Source: Actinoplanes derwentensis (GTDB lineage: Bacteria; Actinomycetota; Actinomycetes; Mycobacteriales; Micromonosporaceae). Taken from it: a stretch of DNA of 64,000 nucleotides. Positions within the stretch are counted from its first letter, which is position 1. Every line of letters starts with the position of its first letter. Below, in pieces: positions 51,591 to 59,681 of this stretch. Where the stretch lies: assembly GCF_900104725.1 (NCBI RefSeq), contig NZ_LT629758.1, forward strand, positions 2,914,001 to 2,978,000, given 5' to 3'. The notes below the pieces were generated by a model. The model made no database searches and had not been told where the DNA came from. It saw only the letters and a list, made by a program, of their open reading frames with translations. Position numbers and translations under genes: made by a program.

Positions 51591-52457
51591 TCAGCTCCGG
51601 CTTACCGCCTTGTCGACGTTCAGGGCGCCCGCCTTGACCACGGTCCGGCTCAACGGCCGGGTCAACTCGGCGAGCCGGGTGCACCCGTCCACACCGAGCA
51701 CCGCGTAGGCCGGCGCGGCGAGCCGGTCGGTGGTCTCCTCGATCGAGGCCCGCAACGCCCGTCCACCCTCGCTCAGCGCCGGTTCGTCCCCGTCGACCAG
51801 CCCGCGTTCGCGCAGCCCGGCGACCGCAGCGTCCCACTCCTCGGCGCTCCAGCCCCGGCTCAGCTGCAGGAAACGGCGCGGGATCTCACCGCTCGCGACG
51901 TGCAGAACCACCGCTTCCAGGCCGGACAGGCCGGACAGCAGCAGGGCCGCGACGTGCCCATCACCGCGGAACTCTCGCAGAACCGTCTGGGCGTGCCAGA
52001 GGACCAGATGCGGCTGCTCCGGCCACGGCAGGGCGACGTGGGCGGCGAAGAGCGGACGTCCTTGCGGGTACGCCGCGGCCGACTCGGCGGCACGCCGGGC
52101 CAGGTCGGCGGCCTCCCGCAGCTCCGGGGAGTCCACCGCCTCGCCGAGCAGCCGGGTCAACGCGGCACCGGCCGCCTCCACCCGGGCCTCCAGCACGGCC
52201 GCCGGCGTCGTCCGCTCCCACGCCGCCGGCAGCGCCCGGGCGACCAGTCGCGGGTTGAAGTTGAAGAAGGTGGCCGTCACCGGACCCGGACCGACCGGTC
52301 CCATCGCCGCCGACCGGGACGCGAAGTAGCCTTCGGTGGCGTCGAGACCCAGTGCCGCGTAACGCTCCCGCGCCTCCGGCACGAAGTAGATCAGCCCGTG
52401 CAACGGTTCCGCCGACCGCCAGGCATTCCGCGCCGCCTGCTCGTGGACCTCGGTCAT
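51591..52457 (-). CDS. SCO6745-like helix-turn-helix protein
   Basis: A 288-residue soluble, mostly helical protein. It matches, from memory, the actinobacterial SCO6745-type family: an early PLHGLIYFVPEARERYAALGL..GYFASRSAAMGPVGPGPVTATFFNFNP, then long Ala-rich helices (VEAAGAALTRLLGEAV), and a C-terminal winged-helix-like piece (GWSAEEWDAAVAGLRERGLVDGDEPALSEGGRALRASIEETTDRLAAPAYAVLG). The last part resembles MarR-type wings, so DNA binding is possible. Because it ends just upstream of the lipid synthase promoter region and reads in the same direction, it could regulate that operon, but this is only a positional guess. Confidence 0.7.
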   Translation of the reverse strand: MTEVHEQAARNAWRSAEPLHGLIYFVPEARERYAALGLDATEGYFASRSAAMGPVGPGPVTATFFNFNPRLVARALPAAWERTTPAAVLEARVEAAGAALTRLLGEAVDSPELREAADLARRAAESAAAYPQGRPLFAAHVALPWPEQPHLVLWHAQTVLREFRGDGHVAALLLSGLSGLEAVVLHVASGEIPRRFLQLSRGWSAEEWDAAVAGLRERGLVDGDEPALSEGGRALRASIEETTDRLAAPAYAVLGVDGCTRLAELTRPLSRTVVKAGALNVDKAVSRS

Positions 52458-52526
52458 GCCCGCCGCCTCTCGTCGCCACCATTACCGACCGGTAGCCTCG
52501 CACGCCGCAGCCGAGCTGTCACCCGC

Positions 52527-52566
52527 CCCCCGGTGGATGATCTTGTGCAAGATCATCCACCGGGGG
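52527..52566. promoter_or_regulatory. 40-bp perfect palindrome before the conflict-module gene
   Basis: CCCCCGGTGGATGATCTTG (52527-52545), two bases, then CAAGATCATCCACCGGGGG (52548-52566): 19-bp arms without mismatch. It ends 13 bp before the GTG start at 52580. In RNA it would be a very stable hairpin able to mask translation or to end transcription arriving from upstream; in DNA it could be an operator. No T tract follows it in either direction. Confidence 0.75.
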
Positions 52567-52579
52567 ACCGTACTGGCTG

Positions 52580-53467
52580 GTGGCACAATGGTCGGTTGTG
52601 GACAGTTTCGTGCGGCAGGGCGTCGACTACTGCCAATACCAGGTGCGTTCGGCGCCGTACTGGCGTACCGGAATGGAGATCTTCGTCGTCGGTGACGACC
52701 TGCTGCATGCCAGCAGCAGCACCGAGTGCACCGGATTCGCCGGCACCCACACCGGCGGGATCCAGATGCGGGTGGTCGTGCTCGACGGGCCGCCGGACGA
52801 GATCTCGGACGACTGGGACGCGATCAGCGAGACGACACTCTGGTGCCCGCACGGGGAACTGTCGGTGCACGCCCTGATGGGCGGCTCCGGCGAAGGGCTG
52901 GACGCGATCTCCGTACCGCCGGGTCTGATCCGGATCCGGGCCCACGCCCGCGACCGGATCCACGAGGTCACCCGCACCGACGACGACCCGCCGGAGCAGC
53001 ACGAACTGCTCGTCTGGCCGGTGTCGGAGGAGATCGGGCCACTCACCTTGCGCGAGGACCACATCCGCCGCGGGCGGGAACAGAAGCGGGCGAAAGCCGC
53101 TGTCTACGCGATGCTCGACGTGATCCGCCCGTACGGCACGCACGAGGACCACGATCCGGACCTGCCCCGCGTCACCGTGGTCCGCCGACTACCCGGCACG
53201 ATGCCCAAGCTGGCGCGACGTCTGCCGGTCGGCGACCGCTCGGTGCACCTCACCCGGACCGGCGCCGACACCTTCGAGTGGCGGTGGACCGGCGGGTCCG
53301 CCGCACTTCCGGACGACAAGCCCAGCGTGGTACGCATCGAGAACGGCTCACTCCGCCACGAGGGGGTGCTCGGCCGGCACGCCGTCATGCTGGGCCTGAT
53401 CTGGGACCACCTGCTGGAGCGCAACCCGGACGACCCGCCCGCCTGGGAACGCGAACGGGCCGAATAG
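52580..53467 (+). CDS. Protein of unknown function at head of the conflict module
   Basis: A 295-residue soluble protein. The first 140 residues are beta-rich and resemble a family of actinobacterial hypothetical proteins (FVRQGVDYCQYQV...WDAISETTLWCPHGELSVHALMG...IRIRAHARDR), faintly like the ComJ nuclease-inhibitor fold. The remainder is charged and of mixed fold. No catalytic motif is recognised. The start is GTG 52580, or GTG 52598. It lies 127 bp upstream of the small CATRA-associated gene on the same strand and behind a perfect palindrome, so it may be a regulatory or immunity component, but this is a guess from position. Confidence 0.6.
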   Translation: MAQWSVVDSFVRQGVDYCQYQVRSAPYWRTGMEIFVVGDDLLHASSSTECTGFAGTHTGGIQMRVVVLDGPPDEISDDWDAISETTLWCPHGELSVHALMGGSGEGLDAISVPPGLIRIRAHARDRIHEVTRTDDDPPEQHELLVWPVSEEIGPLTLREDHIRRGREQKRAKAAVYAMLDVIRPYGTHEDHDPDLPRVTVVRRLPGTMPKLARRLPVGDRSVHLTRTGADTFEWRWTGGSAALPDDKPSVVRIENGSLRHEGVLGRHAVMLGLIWDHLLERNPDDPPAWERERAE

Positions 53468-53594
53468 CACCGCCGTCACGATCGACGGTCATCCACATCG
53501 GCCACGCGAGTGGCTGGGAAAAGTCAGCCGAACCGCTGACCCGTTCCGGTTTCGGGTGGGCTTTCGGGCCGGGATTCGCGGATACGATCGGCGC

Positions 53595-53912
53595 ATGTTC
53601 GAGCTTCTCGACGACCTCTGGATGGTTCTGGACAAGACAGAGGAGTGGTATCTCAGCGAGCGCCGGTGGGCGCTCATCGACGTTCTGCTGGAGCGGGTGT
53701 CGGTTGCTCTCGGGAACGGCTCGGTCGATGCTCTCCGCCAGGCCATCCGCGACCTGGAGCTTAGTGGCCACGACCGGGGCCGGAGCGCGGACAGCGGCCC
53801 GCCCGGTAAACAGCCGCCGAAGACCAGGGACAAGGTGCAGCAGATCAGGGACCAGCTCGACCCGCCGAAGGCCGCAGCTAAGGAGGCGTCGCGCGGTGGC
53901 TCCGGCCGCTGA
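53595..53912 (+). CDS. Small helical protein, CATRA-system-associated type
   Basis: A 105-residue, mostly helical and acidic protein. It begins MFELLDDLWMVLDKTEEWYLSERRWALIDVLL, continues with helices to about residue 65 (DALRQAIRDLELSG) and ends in a flexible Lys/Asp/Pro-rich tail. In my memory this matches the small partner annotated beside CATRA (caspase and TPR repeat associated) proteins in predicted conflict systems. Its last 17 bp overlap the start of the CATRA-TIR-like gene, implying coupled translation and probably a direct complex. Its molecular role is not known. Confidence 0.65.
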   Translation: MFELLDDLWMVLDKTEEWYLSERRWALIDVLLERVSVALGNGSVDALRQAIRDLELSGHDRGRSADSGPPGKQPPKTRDKVQQIRDQLDPPKAAAKEASRGGSGR

Positions 53913-55422
53913 CCAGGAGCTGGTGATTCATCTCTTCGCCCGGAGCGAGGGCCCGTCCGCCGTCACGGCGTACGCCGAGATCCGGGCGATCTGGGATCGT
54001 TGCCGGGACGTTCTGGGACTGACCGTTCCGCTGGCCGGGGTGGGGCTGCCCACCGATCTGCCGACGGTGCTGCCCCGGGATCCGGGTGAGCTGGTGGTGG
54101 CCGCGCGAAAACATCCCGGCCTGCTGTACCAGGCGATCCTGCGCCGCTTCCCGACGACCGTCAACCTGTCGGTGGTGCTGTCCCCCGGCCCGGGCGGTCC
54201 CGGCTGGCGGGACCTGGACCGGCTGTGGCAGTCCGTCGCGGGGCCCTGGTCGGGCACGTTGCTCGGGGTCGCGTACCTGTTCCTCGGCAAGAGCGCCGAC
54301 CTGACCTGCACCGAACGGGACGCCGCGGATCTCCCGGTGTCCGGGCCGGTCGGCTGGTGGTTTCACGGGGTGCCGACCGCGGACGGCTTCGCGCTGTGGG
54401 AGCCCGGTGTCCACGACGCCGACGGTCGCGCCGAGCGCCGGTTCCTGGTGCTCGCCCGCCCGGACGAGGACGACCGGCTCGCCGACTGGACCTGGTCGTC
54501 AGGTGTACCGGTGCTGCCGCCGCTCGGTCACCACCTGCGGCACGCCGCCGTGCTGCGGCATCAGGTCCGGGTCTGGCAGCGGGCCGACGGGCTGCGCCGG
54601 GTCCAGGATCGGCTGGACGACGGCGGTGATCCCGCGGAGGTCCGCCGGGACATCGCCTACTGGCGGTCGGCGCTGCGCGACATGCGGCGCACCGTCAAGA
54701 ACCTGGAGACGGCCATCCACGAGGTCGGCGGAGCCGAGGCCGGGCCGCTCGCCGACGACCTGGCGGTGGCCGTCTGGTTCCGCGGTGCCCTCAAGGACGA
54801 CCTGGCCGCCCTGGCCGTCGCCGACGAAAGAGCGGCCGCTCTGAGCACTTTGCCCATCCCATCAGGAGAGATCGAACCCATGCCCGATCCGCGTCATGTC
54901 TTCGTCATCCACGGCCGCGACGAGCAGGCCCGTTCAGCCCTGTGGACGTTTCTGCAAGCCATCGACCTGCACCCGCTCGACTGGGAGGAGGTGGTGCAGC
55001 GGACCGGCGCGCCCTCCCCGTACATGGGCGAGGTTCTGGCGAAAGCCTTCGAGTCCAACCAGGCGGCCATCGTCCTGATGACCCCCGACGACGGCGCGCT
55101 CCTGCACGAGAGTCTGCGCAACCGCGGGGACCGCGACTTCGAGGGCAAGCTGACCGGGCAGGTCCGGCCGAACGTGCTGCTGGAAGCCGGCATGGCCCTG
55201 GCGGTGCAGCGCGACCGCACGATCATCATCGAGATCGGCGATCTGCGGCCGGTCTCCGATCTGGCGGGTATCAACACGATCCACTTCAACGGCACGGTCG
55301 CCAGCCTGCACAAGATCGCCCAACGGCTGCGGGGTGCGGGCTGCGCGGTCAACACCGACGGCACCGATTGGCTGGACGCCACCCGCTTCACCGATCTGGA
55401 CGCGTACGACCGCAAGTTCTGA
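53896..55422 (+). CDS. CATRA-like protein with C-terminal TIR-like nucleotide-binding domain
   Basis: A 508-residue protein. The N-terminal region (about 6-150; ELVIHLFARSEGPSAVTAYAEIRAIWDRCRDVLGLT) looks like the CATRA domain of predicted conflict systems. Residues 210-320 are helical with coiled-coil character (RRDIAYWRSALRDMRRTVKNLETAIHEVGG). Residues 332-470 are a TIR-like domain of the Pycsar/CAP12 type: HVFVIHGRDEQARSALWTFL, IVLMTPDDGALL, then RPNVLLEAGMALA, where Glu430 is the expected NADase catalytic residue, and TIIIEIG. It may degrade NAD+ when the system is triggered. GTG 53896 has GGAGG nine bases upstream. It converges on the membrane and CHAT genes, separated by a hairpin. Confidence 0.75.
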   Translation: MAPAADQELVIHLFARSEGPSAVTAYAEIRAIWDRCRDVLGLTVPLAGVGLPTDLPTVLPRDPGELVVAARKHPGLLYQAILRRFPTTVNLSVVLSPGPGGPGWRDLDRLWQSVAGPWSGTLLGVAYLFLGKSADLTCTERDAADLPVSGPVGWWFHGVPTADGFALWEPGVHDADGRAERRFLVLARPDEDDRLADWTWSSGVPVLPPLGHHLRHAAVLRHQVRVWQRADGLRRVQDRLDDGGDPAEVRRDIAYWRSALRDMRRTVKNLETAIHEVGGAEAGPLADDLAVAVWFRGALKDDLAALAVADERAAALSTLPIPSGEIEPMPDPRHVFVIHGRDEQARSALWTFLQAIDLHPLDWEEVVQRTGAPSPYMGEVLAKAFESNQAAIVLMTPDDGALLHESLRNRGDRDFEGKLTGQVRPNVLLEAGMALAVQRDRTIIIEIGDLRPVSDLAGINTIHFNGTVASLHKIAQRLRGAGCAVNTDGTDWLDATRFTDLDAYDRKF

Positions 55423-55434
55423 GGTTCTGAAGTT

Positions 55435-55460
55435 CGTGGGCCGGTGGCGGCCGGCCCACG
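55435..55460. terminator. Bidirectional terminator hairpin
   Basis: CGTGGGCCGG (55435-55444), a 6-base loop TGGCGG and CCGGCCCACG (55451-55460) make a perfect 10-bp stem between the convergent ends of the CATRA-TIR-like gene and the membrane protein gene. Confidence 0.7.
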
Positions 55461-55469
55461 ACCCGGCGG

Positions 55470-56393
55470 TCAGTTCAGGATGACGACGGGGTCGCCGAGG
55501 GAGGCGTTGGTGTTGCGTTCCTCGTTGGTCTTCGAGTCGCGGGTGGAGCAGGTCATCCGGAGGCTGGTGACACCGGCCAGCGACAGGGTGATGTCCTTGG
55601 GGCGGCCCATCGAGACCTCGACCGGCTTGCCCAGTTTGCGGCCGTCCTGGTCGTAGAACTCGAATTCGACGACCTTGCCGAACGTGTTCTCGGTGTTGTC
55701 GTCGATACCGCCGACGGCCTGGAACTGGCTGAAGCCGGCCACGTTCCACTGGTAGGCGTTCTCGCTGGCGGACCGGCAGTAGAAGGTGATGCCGCGGGGG
55801 TAGCGTTTCGCGGCGAAGGCGACCGCGTCCGCCTCGGTGTAACCCTCCAGTTCGTCCTCGTTGTCCAGGTACTTGGTCGATCCGGGCGCCGGGTCCAGAC
55901 TCGGGTCGACGCTGGGCGATTCGCTGAGTTCCTCAGTCAGCGATGGCGACGGCGGCTCGGTGAAGGTCGGTTCCGTGAAGGTCGGTTCCACGGGAGTCGG
56001 CTCCACGACGGTCGGCACCGGAAGCGGAGTGAGAGCGACCGGCTCCCCGGAACGGCTGAGGACCCGCACACCGGTGAACGCTCCGGTGCCGACCGCCACG
56101 AAACTGAGACCGACCAGCAGGATCAGCCACTGGCGCAGGTCCAGGACGTGCAGGAGCCGGCTCGGTGGCAGGCCGGCCTCGGTCATCTTCGCGCTGCGAC
56201 GGAACGCCATCACGATGCGCACGGCGGCGATCGCCATCACGAACGCGACAAGCACACAGCCGATCACCAGGGGGACGGCGGTCCGGTCGGCACCGCTGTG
56301 GGCAAGATAGAGGATCACGCCCGCGATCAGCGCGGCCACCAGGAAGAGGAAGACGAACAGAGCGGCGTTGCGGCTCTTGGTCACGGCGTTCAC
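55470..56393 (-). CDS. Three-TM protein with Pro-Thr-rich stalk and NPCBM-like domain
   Basis: A 307-residue protein. Membrane helices lie at about 8-32, 40-64 and 88-112, followed by a Pro-Thr-Glu stalk with short repeats (VEPTPVEPTFTEPTFTEPPS) to about 160. The outer C-terminal part is beta-rich (GITFYCRSASENAYQWNVAGFSQFQAVGGIDD...VVEFEFYDQDGRKLGKPVEVSMGRPKDITLSLAGVTSLRMTC) and recalls NPCBM-type carbohydrate-binding sandwiches. It could sense or bind a surface polymer. It lies 63 bp downstream of the CHAT gene on the same strand, so it is probably a partner in the same module, perhaps the membrane component. This assignment is tentative. Confidence 0.6.
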   Translation of the reverse strand: MNAVTKSRNAALFVFLFLVAALIAGVILYLAHSGADRTAVPLVIGCVLVAFVMAIAAVRIVMAFRRSAKMTEAGLPPSRLLHVLDLRQWLILLVGLSFVAVGTGAFTGVRVLSRSGEPVALTPLPVPTVVEPTPVEPTFTEPTFTEPPSPSLTEELSESPSVDPSLDPAPGSTKYLDNEDELEGYTEADAVAFAAKRYPRGITFYCRSASENAYQWNVAGFSQFQAVGGIDDNTENTFGKVVEFEFYDQDGRKLGKPVEVSMGRPKDITLSLAGVTSLRMTCSTRDSKTNEERNTNASLGDPVVILN

Positions 56394-56456
56394 AGTTTCC
56401 TCCTGTTACGAGAATCGCGAAATGCACTGCCCCGATCTGACGGACGGCGCGGTGAC

Positions 56457-59400
56457 TCAGCCGCCGTGGTGGGCGAACGCGGCCCAGTGGGCCGGGTGCG
56501 CCAGCCGGGCCGGGCGATGGGTCCACACCGGGGCCAGTTCGGCCGGCAGGGTGGGGCCGGGGTCGAGCATCCAGTTCTGGGCGGCGCGCAGCGCGTCCCG
56601 GTCGCCGAGTCCGCCGGTCCGGAACCGGTGGAACATGTGCATCAGGCAGACCGTCGCCGGTTCCAGCATCGCCCATTTGGTGCCGACCACACTGGCCGCG
56701 CCCGCAGCGAGGAAGGCGGTGGCCAGGGTCAGCGCCTCGTCGAAGTCGGCCGCGGCGAAGTCGCTGGTGCACGACGACAGCACGATCAGTCCGCCGGGGC
56801 TGTCCGGGTCCCGGGTGTAGGCCTCGGCCAGGATCTCGGCGACGCTGCGATCACCGCCGGGTACGGCGAGCAGCGATTCGGCGGGTCTGCGCGCCGCGAC
56901 GGCGTGGGCGGCGACGTGCACCACCGGGGCGCCGCTGAACCGCACGGCCGCGGTGGTCGCCGGGTAGTGCGAGGCGACGAGGGCGAGTTCGGTGGCCACC
57001 AGCGGCAGGTCCGGGGCGGTCCCGGCGACCAGGACGGTCTCCCCTTCGGCCAGGCGGGGCCGGTGGACTGCCGCGATCCACTGCCGGGCTGAGGCGGCGT
57101 ACGAGAAGGCGAAGTCCTGGCAGGCGTATCGCTCCCCGAGACGGGCCGCGTGCCAGGGCACATAACCGAGGACGCCGTACGGGATCAGCACCAACCGGCC
57201 GCCCGGCAACGCCCCGATCAGTGCCTTGCCCGCCCACTCGCAGACGTCGTCCAGCGCGCCGCTCCACGACGGCGCGTCCGGGTCCTGTGCCCGGCGGGCG
57301 TCGTGCGCGAGAAGATATCCGCTCAGCTCCGGGGCGTCGAGACGGAGAAGCGGAAGATCAATGGCGGACACCGCGCCGGTACGGTCGACCAGAAGCATCC
57401 ACCCGTCCAGCAGATAGACCAGCGCGTCGGCATCCGCGTCCACCAGAGTCGCCGCGATCTCCCCCGGACCCGGCACGGTCACCGGCCGCAGTTCCCGCCC
57501 GGCCGCCTCCAGCGTCGCCAGTACCCGTGGCGTCAGGTCGTCGAGGACTCCGGGTGTACCGGCCATCACGTGCGCGATGACGCCGGTGAGCGGGGTTCCG
57601 GGTGACGGCCGGGCGGCCCATTCCCGGGCCAGGTCCGGTTGTCCGGCCGCGCGCAGCATCCCCGGCACCCGGGCGGCGGTCATCGCGCCGTGCAGTACCA
57701 GGCCCCGGCCCAGTTCGGCGGCTTCCAGGGCCGCTTCGGGACGGCCGGCGTCCCGGCACCATCCGGCGACCAGCAGCCCGAGACCGGCGGCTTCACGGCC
57801 CGCGTCCAGCGCGTGCGCGGCCCCGGCCTGCAGGAGGGTGTCGTGGCCGTACGCCCGTAACGCCGCGAGTCCGGCGTCGATGGCCCCGGCCCGGTCGCCC
57901 GCCGCGTGACCGGCCAGCGCGAGCCGTTTCGCGACGTGCGCGGCCAGCGGATGCCCGGGGGCGAACCGCAGTTCCCGCAGGCCGTCGACGGCGAGGCGCA
58001 ACTGTTCGGGGTCGCCCCACCGCTCGTACCGGGCGAACGCCGTCTCCGCCCGCAACACCGCGAGGTCGGTCAGGTCCGGGGCCGCGTCGACGACCCGGTC
58101 GAGAGCTTCCGCGGCGGCGGCGGCCTGATCGGGGTCGCCGGTGCTGAGGCCGTCCAGCAGGCCGGCGAGGGCGGCGGCGGCTTTCAGGGCCGGGCGCCCG
58201 GACATCTCGACGGCCAGTTCCGCTCCGGCACGGCGCAGGCCGTCGAGGCCGAGGCGCAGGTCGTCGCGGTCGCCGCCGACGGTCAGCCGGCTCAGGTGGG
58301 CGAGGCCCAGGGCGGCGTCGAAACGGGAGCGCCAGGGATAGTCGGCGGGCAGGGCGGCGAGGTGCCCGGTCAGTTCGGTGACTGATGCGTCCAGTTCGGC
58401 GCGGTCCCGGCGCTGCACGGCCGCGATGGCACGGGACATCGCCCCGGCGTACGCCGCCATCGGCTCGTGATCGGCGACCGCGTCGAGCAGTTCCCGGGCC
58501 GCGTCGCCGTCGGCCCGGACACCCGCGGTCAGGTGCCGGTCGTGGATCAGCGCGCCGAGCATCCCGGTGATGGCCGAGTGCAGGTCGTCGGTGGGCGGCA
58601 CCGCCCGTACCGCCGCTTGAAGGTCGTGAACCGCGGCTCGTAGATCGTCAGGGTCGTTGCGTAACCGGCCACGCAGCGTCAGCGCCATCGCCCGCAGGAA
58701 ACGGTCCCGGCCCACCGTGACCGGATCACCACCGGCGGCGATCAGGGTGTCGGCCACCCGCAGGATCGGCGCCACACTGTCCATGTCGCCCTGATGGGCG
58801 GCACCGCTGAGCAGCAGTCCGGCCAGCCTGCGCAGCGTCTCGGCCCGCAGCGGATCGTCGGGCTGGACGGCCTCGAGGCTGTCCCGGATGACCCCGTGCA
58901 TCCCGGCCAGCGCGGACGGGAGGCCGCCCACGTGACCACGCTGAGCGAGCAGCGCCCCGGCTTCGGCGACGATCATCGGACGCAGCCGGTGCCCGGCCGG
59001 AAGCTGCCGCAGCACCGCGTCGAAGGCCGCGCCCAATTGGTCGTGGTCGTCGTCGTTCCAGGTCCGGACCAGGTCCACCAGTTCGTCCAGGCCCTGGCCG
59101 AGCCGGGGCAGTTTGGCGAACGCGGCCGGGATCCCGGCGAGACCGTGGCCGTCGAAGATGCCGAGCACCGCCAGCAGGGCCTCGGCCACCGCCCGGATGT
59201 CGGCCTCCGGCGGCTGGTGCTCGACCACCCACGCGAGGTGGGCGGCGACCCGGCGCCGGTCGGCGGCACTCTCCGGAGTGTTCAGTTCGCCGCGCATCAG
59301 GGCCATCCCGAGCGAGATTCCCGCCGCGCCGAACGGGTCGCCGCCGACCGGGATGGGCAGCGCCCGGAACAGCAGCAACGCGGCCAGCCCGACGTGGGTG

Positions 59401-59615
59401 ACGGTGGCGTCCTGCACGGACTGCGGGCGGGTCAGCGACTCGTCGAGGCGTTCGGCGGCCTCGTCCCGGTCGGCGGTACCGCTGCGCTGTTGGAAGTGCC
59501 GCAGGAAGAGCTGCCGGCCGAGGGCCCCGGCGAGCCGGGCCGCTTCCGGACTGCCGGTCGGCGCGTCGCTCCAACTCTGCCGTAGGCGGTCGATCTCGTC
59601 ACGCTCGTCGGTCAC
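56457..59615 (-). CDS. Helical-repeat protein with CHAT (caspase-like) protease domain
   Basis: A 1052-residue protein. Residues 1 to about 700 are helical TPR-like repeats rich in Ala, Leu and Arg (for example LDESLTRPQSVQDATVTHVGLAALLLF and AALAGLLDGLSTGDPDQAAAAAEALDRV). The C-terminal 300 residues form a CHAT domain: a core strand AGTAPDLPLVATELALVASHYP, His near 902 in VVHVAAHAVA, Cys near 946 in LIVLSSCTSDFA, then a late VVGTKWAMLEPATVCLMHMFHRF helix. Both catalytic residues are intact, so a functional caspase-like protease is likely. CHAT/TPR proteins are effectors or effector activators in predicted bacterial conflict systems; the CATRA-TIR-like neighbour supports that. The ATG at 59615 is the only good start. 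Confidence 0.85.
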   Translation of the reverse strand: MTDERDEIDRLRQSWSDAPTGSPEAARLAGALGRQLFLRHFQQRSGTADRDEAAERLDESLTRPQSVQDATVTHVGLAALLLFRALPIPVGGDPFGAAGISLGMALMRGELNTPESAADRRRVAAHLAWVVEHQPPEADIRAVAEALLAVLGIFDGHGLAGIPAAFAKLPRLGQGLDELVDLVRTWNDDDHDQLGAAFDAVLRQLPAGHRLRPMIVAEAGALLAQRGHVGGLPSALAGMHGVIRDSLEAVQPDDPLRAETLRRLAGLLLSGAAHQGDMDSVAPILRVADTLIAAGGDPVTVGRDRFLRAMALTLRGRLRNDPDDLRAAVHDLQAAVRAVPPTDDLHSAITGMLGALIHDRHLTAGVRADGDAARELLDAVADHEPMAAYAGAMSRAIAAVQRRDRAELDASVTELTGHLAALPADYPWRSRFDAALGLAHLSRLTVGGDRDDLRLGLDGLRRAGAELAVEMSGRPALKAAAALAGLLDGLSTGDPDQAAAAAEALDRVVDAAPDLTDLAVLRAETAFARYERWGDPEQLRLAVDGLRELRFAPGHPLAAHVAKRLALAGHAAGDRAGAIDAGLAALRAYGHDTLLQAGAAHALDAGREAAGLGLLVAGWCRDAGRPEAALEAAELGRGLVLHGAMTAARVPGMLRAAGQPDLAREWAARPSPGTPLTGVIAHVMAGTPGVLDDLTPRVLATLEAAGRELRPVTVPGPGEIAATLVDADADALVYLLDGWMLLVDRTGAVSAIDLPLLRLDAPELSGYLLAHDARRAQDPDAPSWSGALDDVCEWAGKALIGALPGGRLVLIPYGVLGYVPWHAARLGERYACQDFAFSYAASARQWIAAVHRPRLAEGETVLVAGTAPDLPLVATELALVASHYPATTAAVRFSGAPVVHVAAHAVAARRPAESLLAVPGGDRSVAEILAEAYTRDPDSPGGLIVLSSCTSDFAAADFDEALTLATAFLAAGAASVVGTKWAMLEPATVCLMHMFHRFRTGGLGDRDALRAAQNWMLDPGPTLPAELAPVWTHRPARLAHPAHWAAFAHHGG

Positions 59616-59626
59616 AGCGGCTCGCT

Positions 59627-59670
59627 TCCGTCAGTCGGCCCGGGCGGTGGATACGCCGGTGACTGACGGA
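59627..59670. terminator. Hairpin between lipid-precursor operon and CHAT gene
   Basis: TCCGTCAGTC (59627-59636) and GACTGACGGA (59661-59670) form a perfect 10-bp stem with a 24-base, GC-rich loop. It follows the 3-hydroxyacyl-CoA dehydrogenase stop and precedes the CHAT start on the minus strand, the place for a terminator isolating the two units. The T tract is lacking. Confidence 0.55.
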
Positions 59671-59681
59671 CGGCCTGCTTC

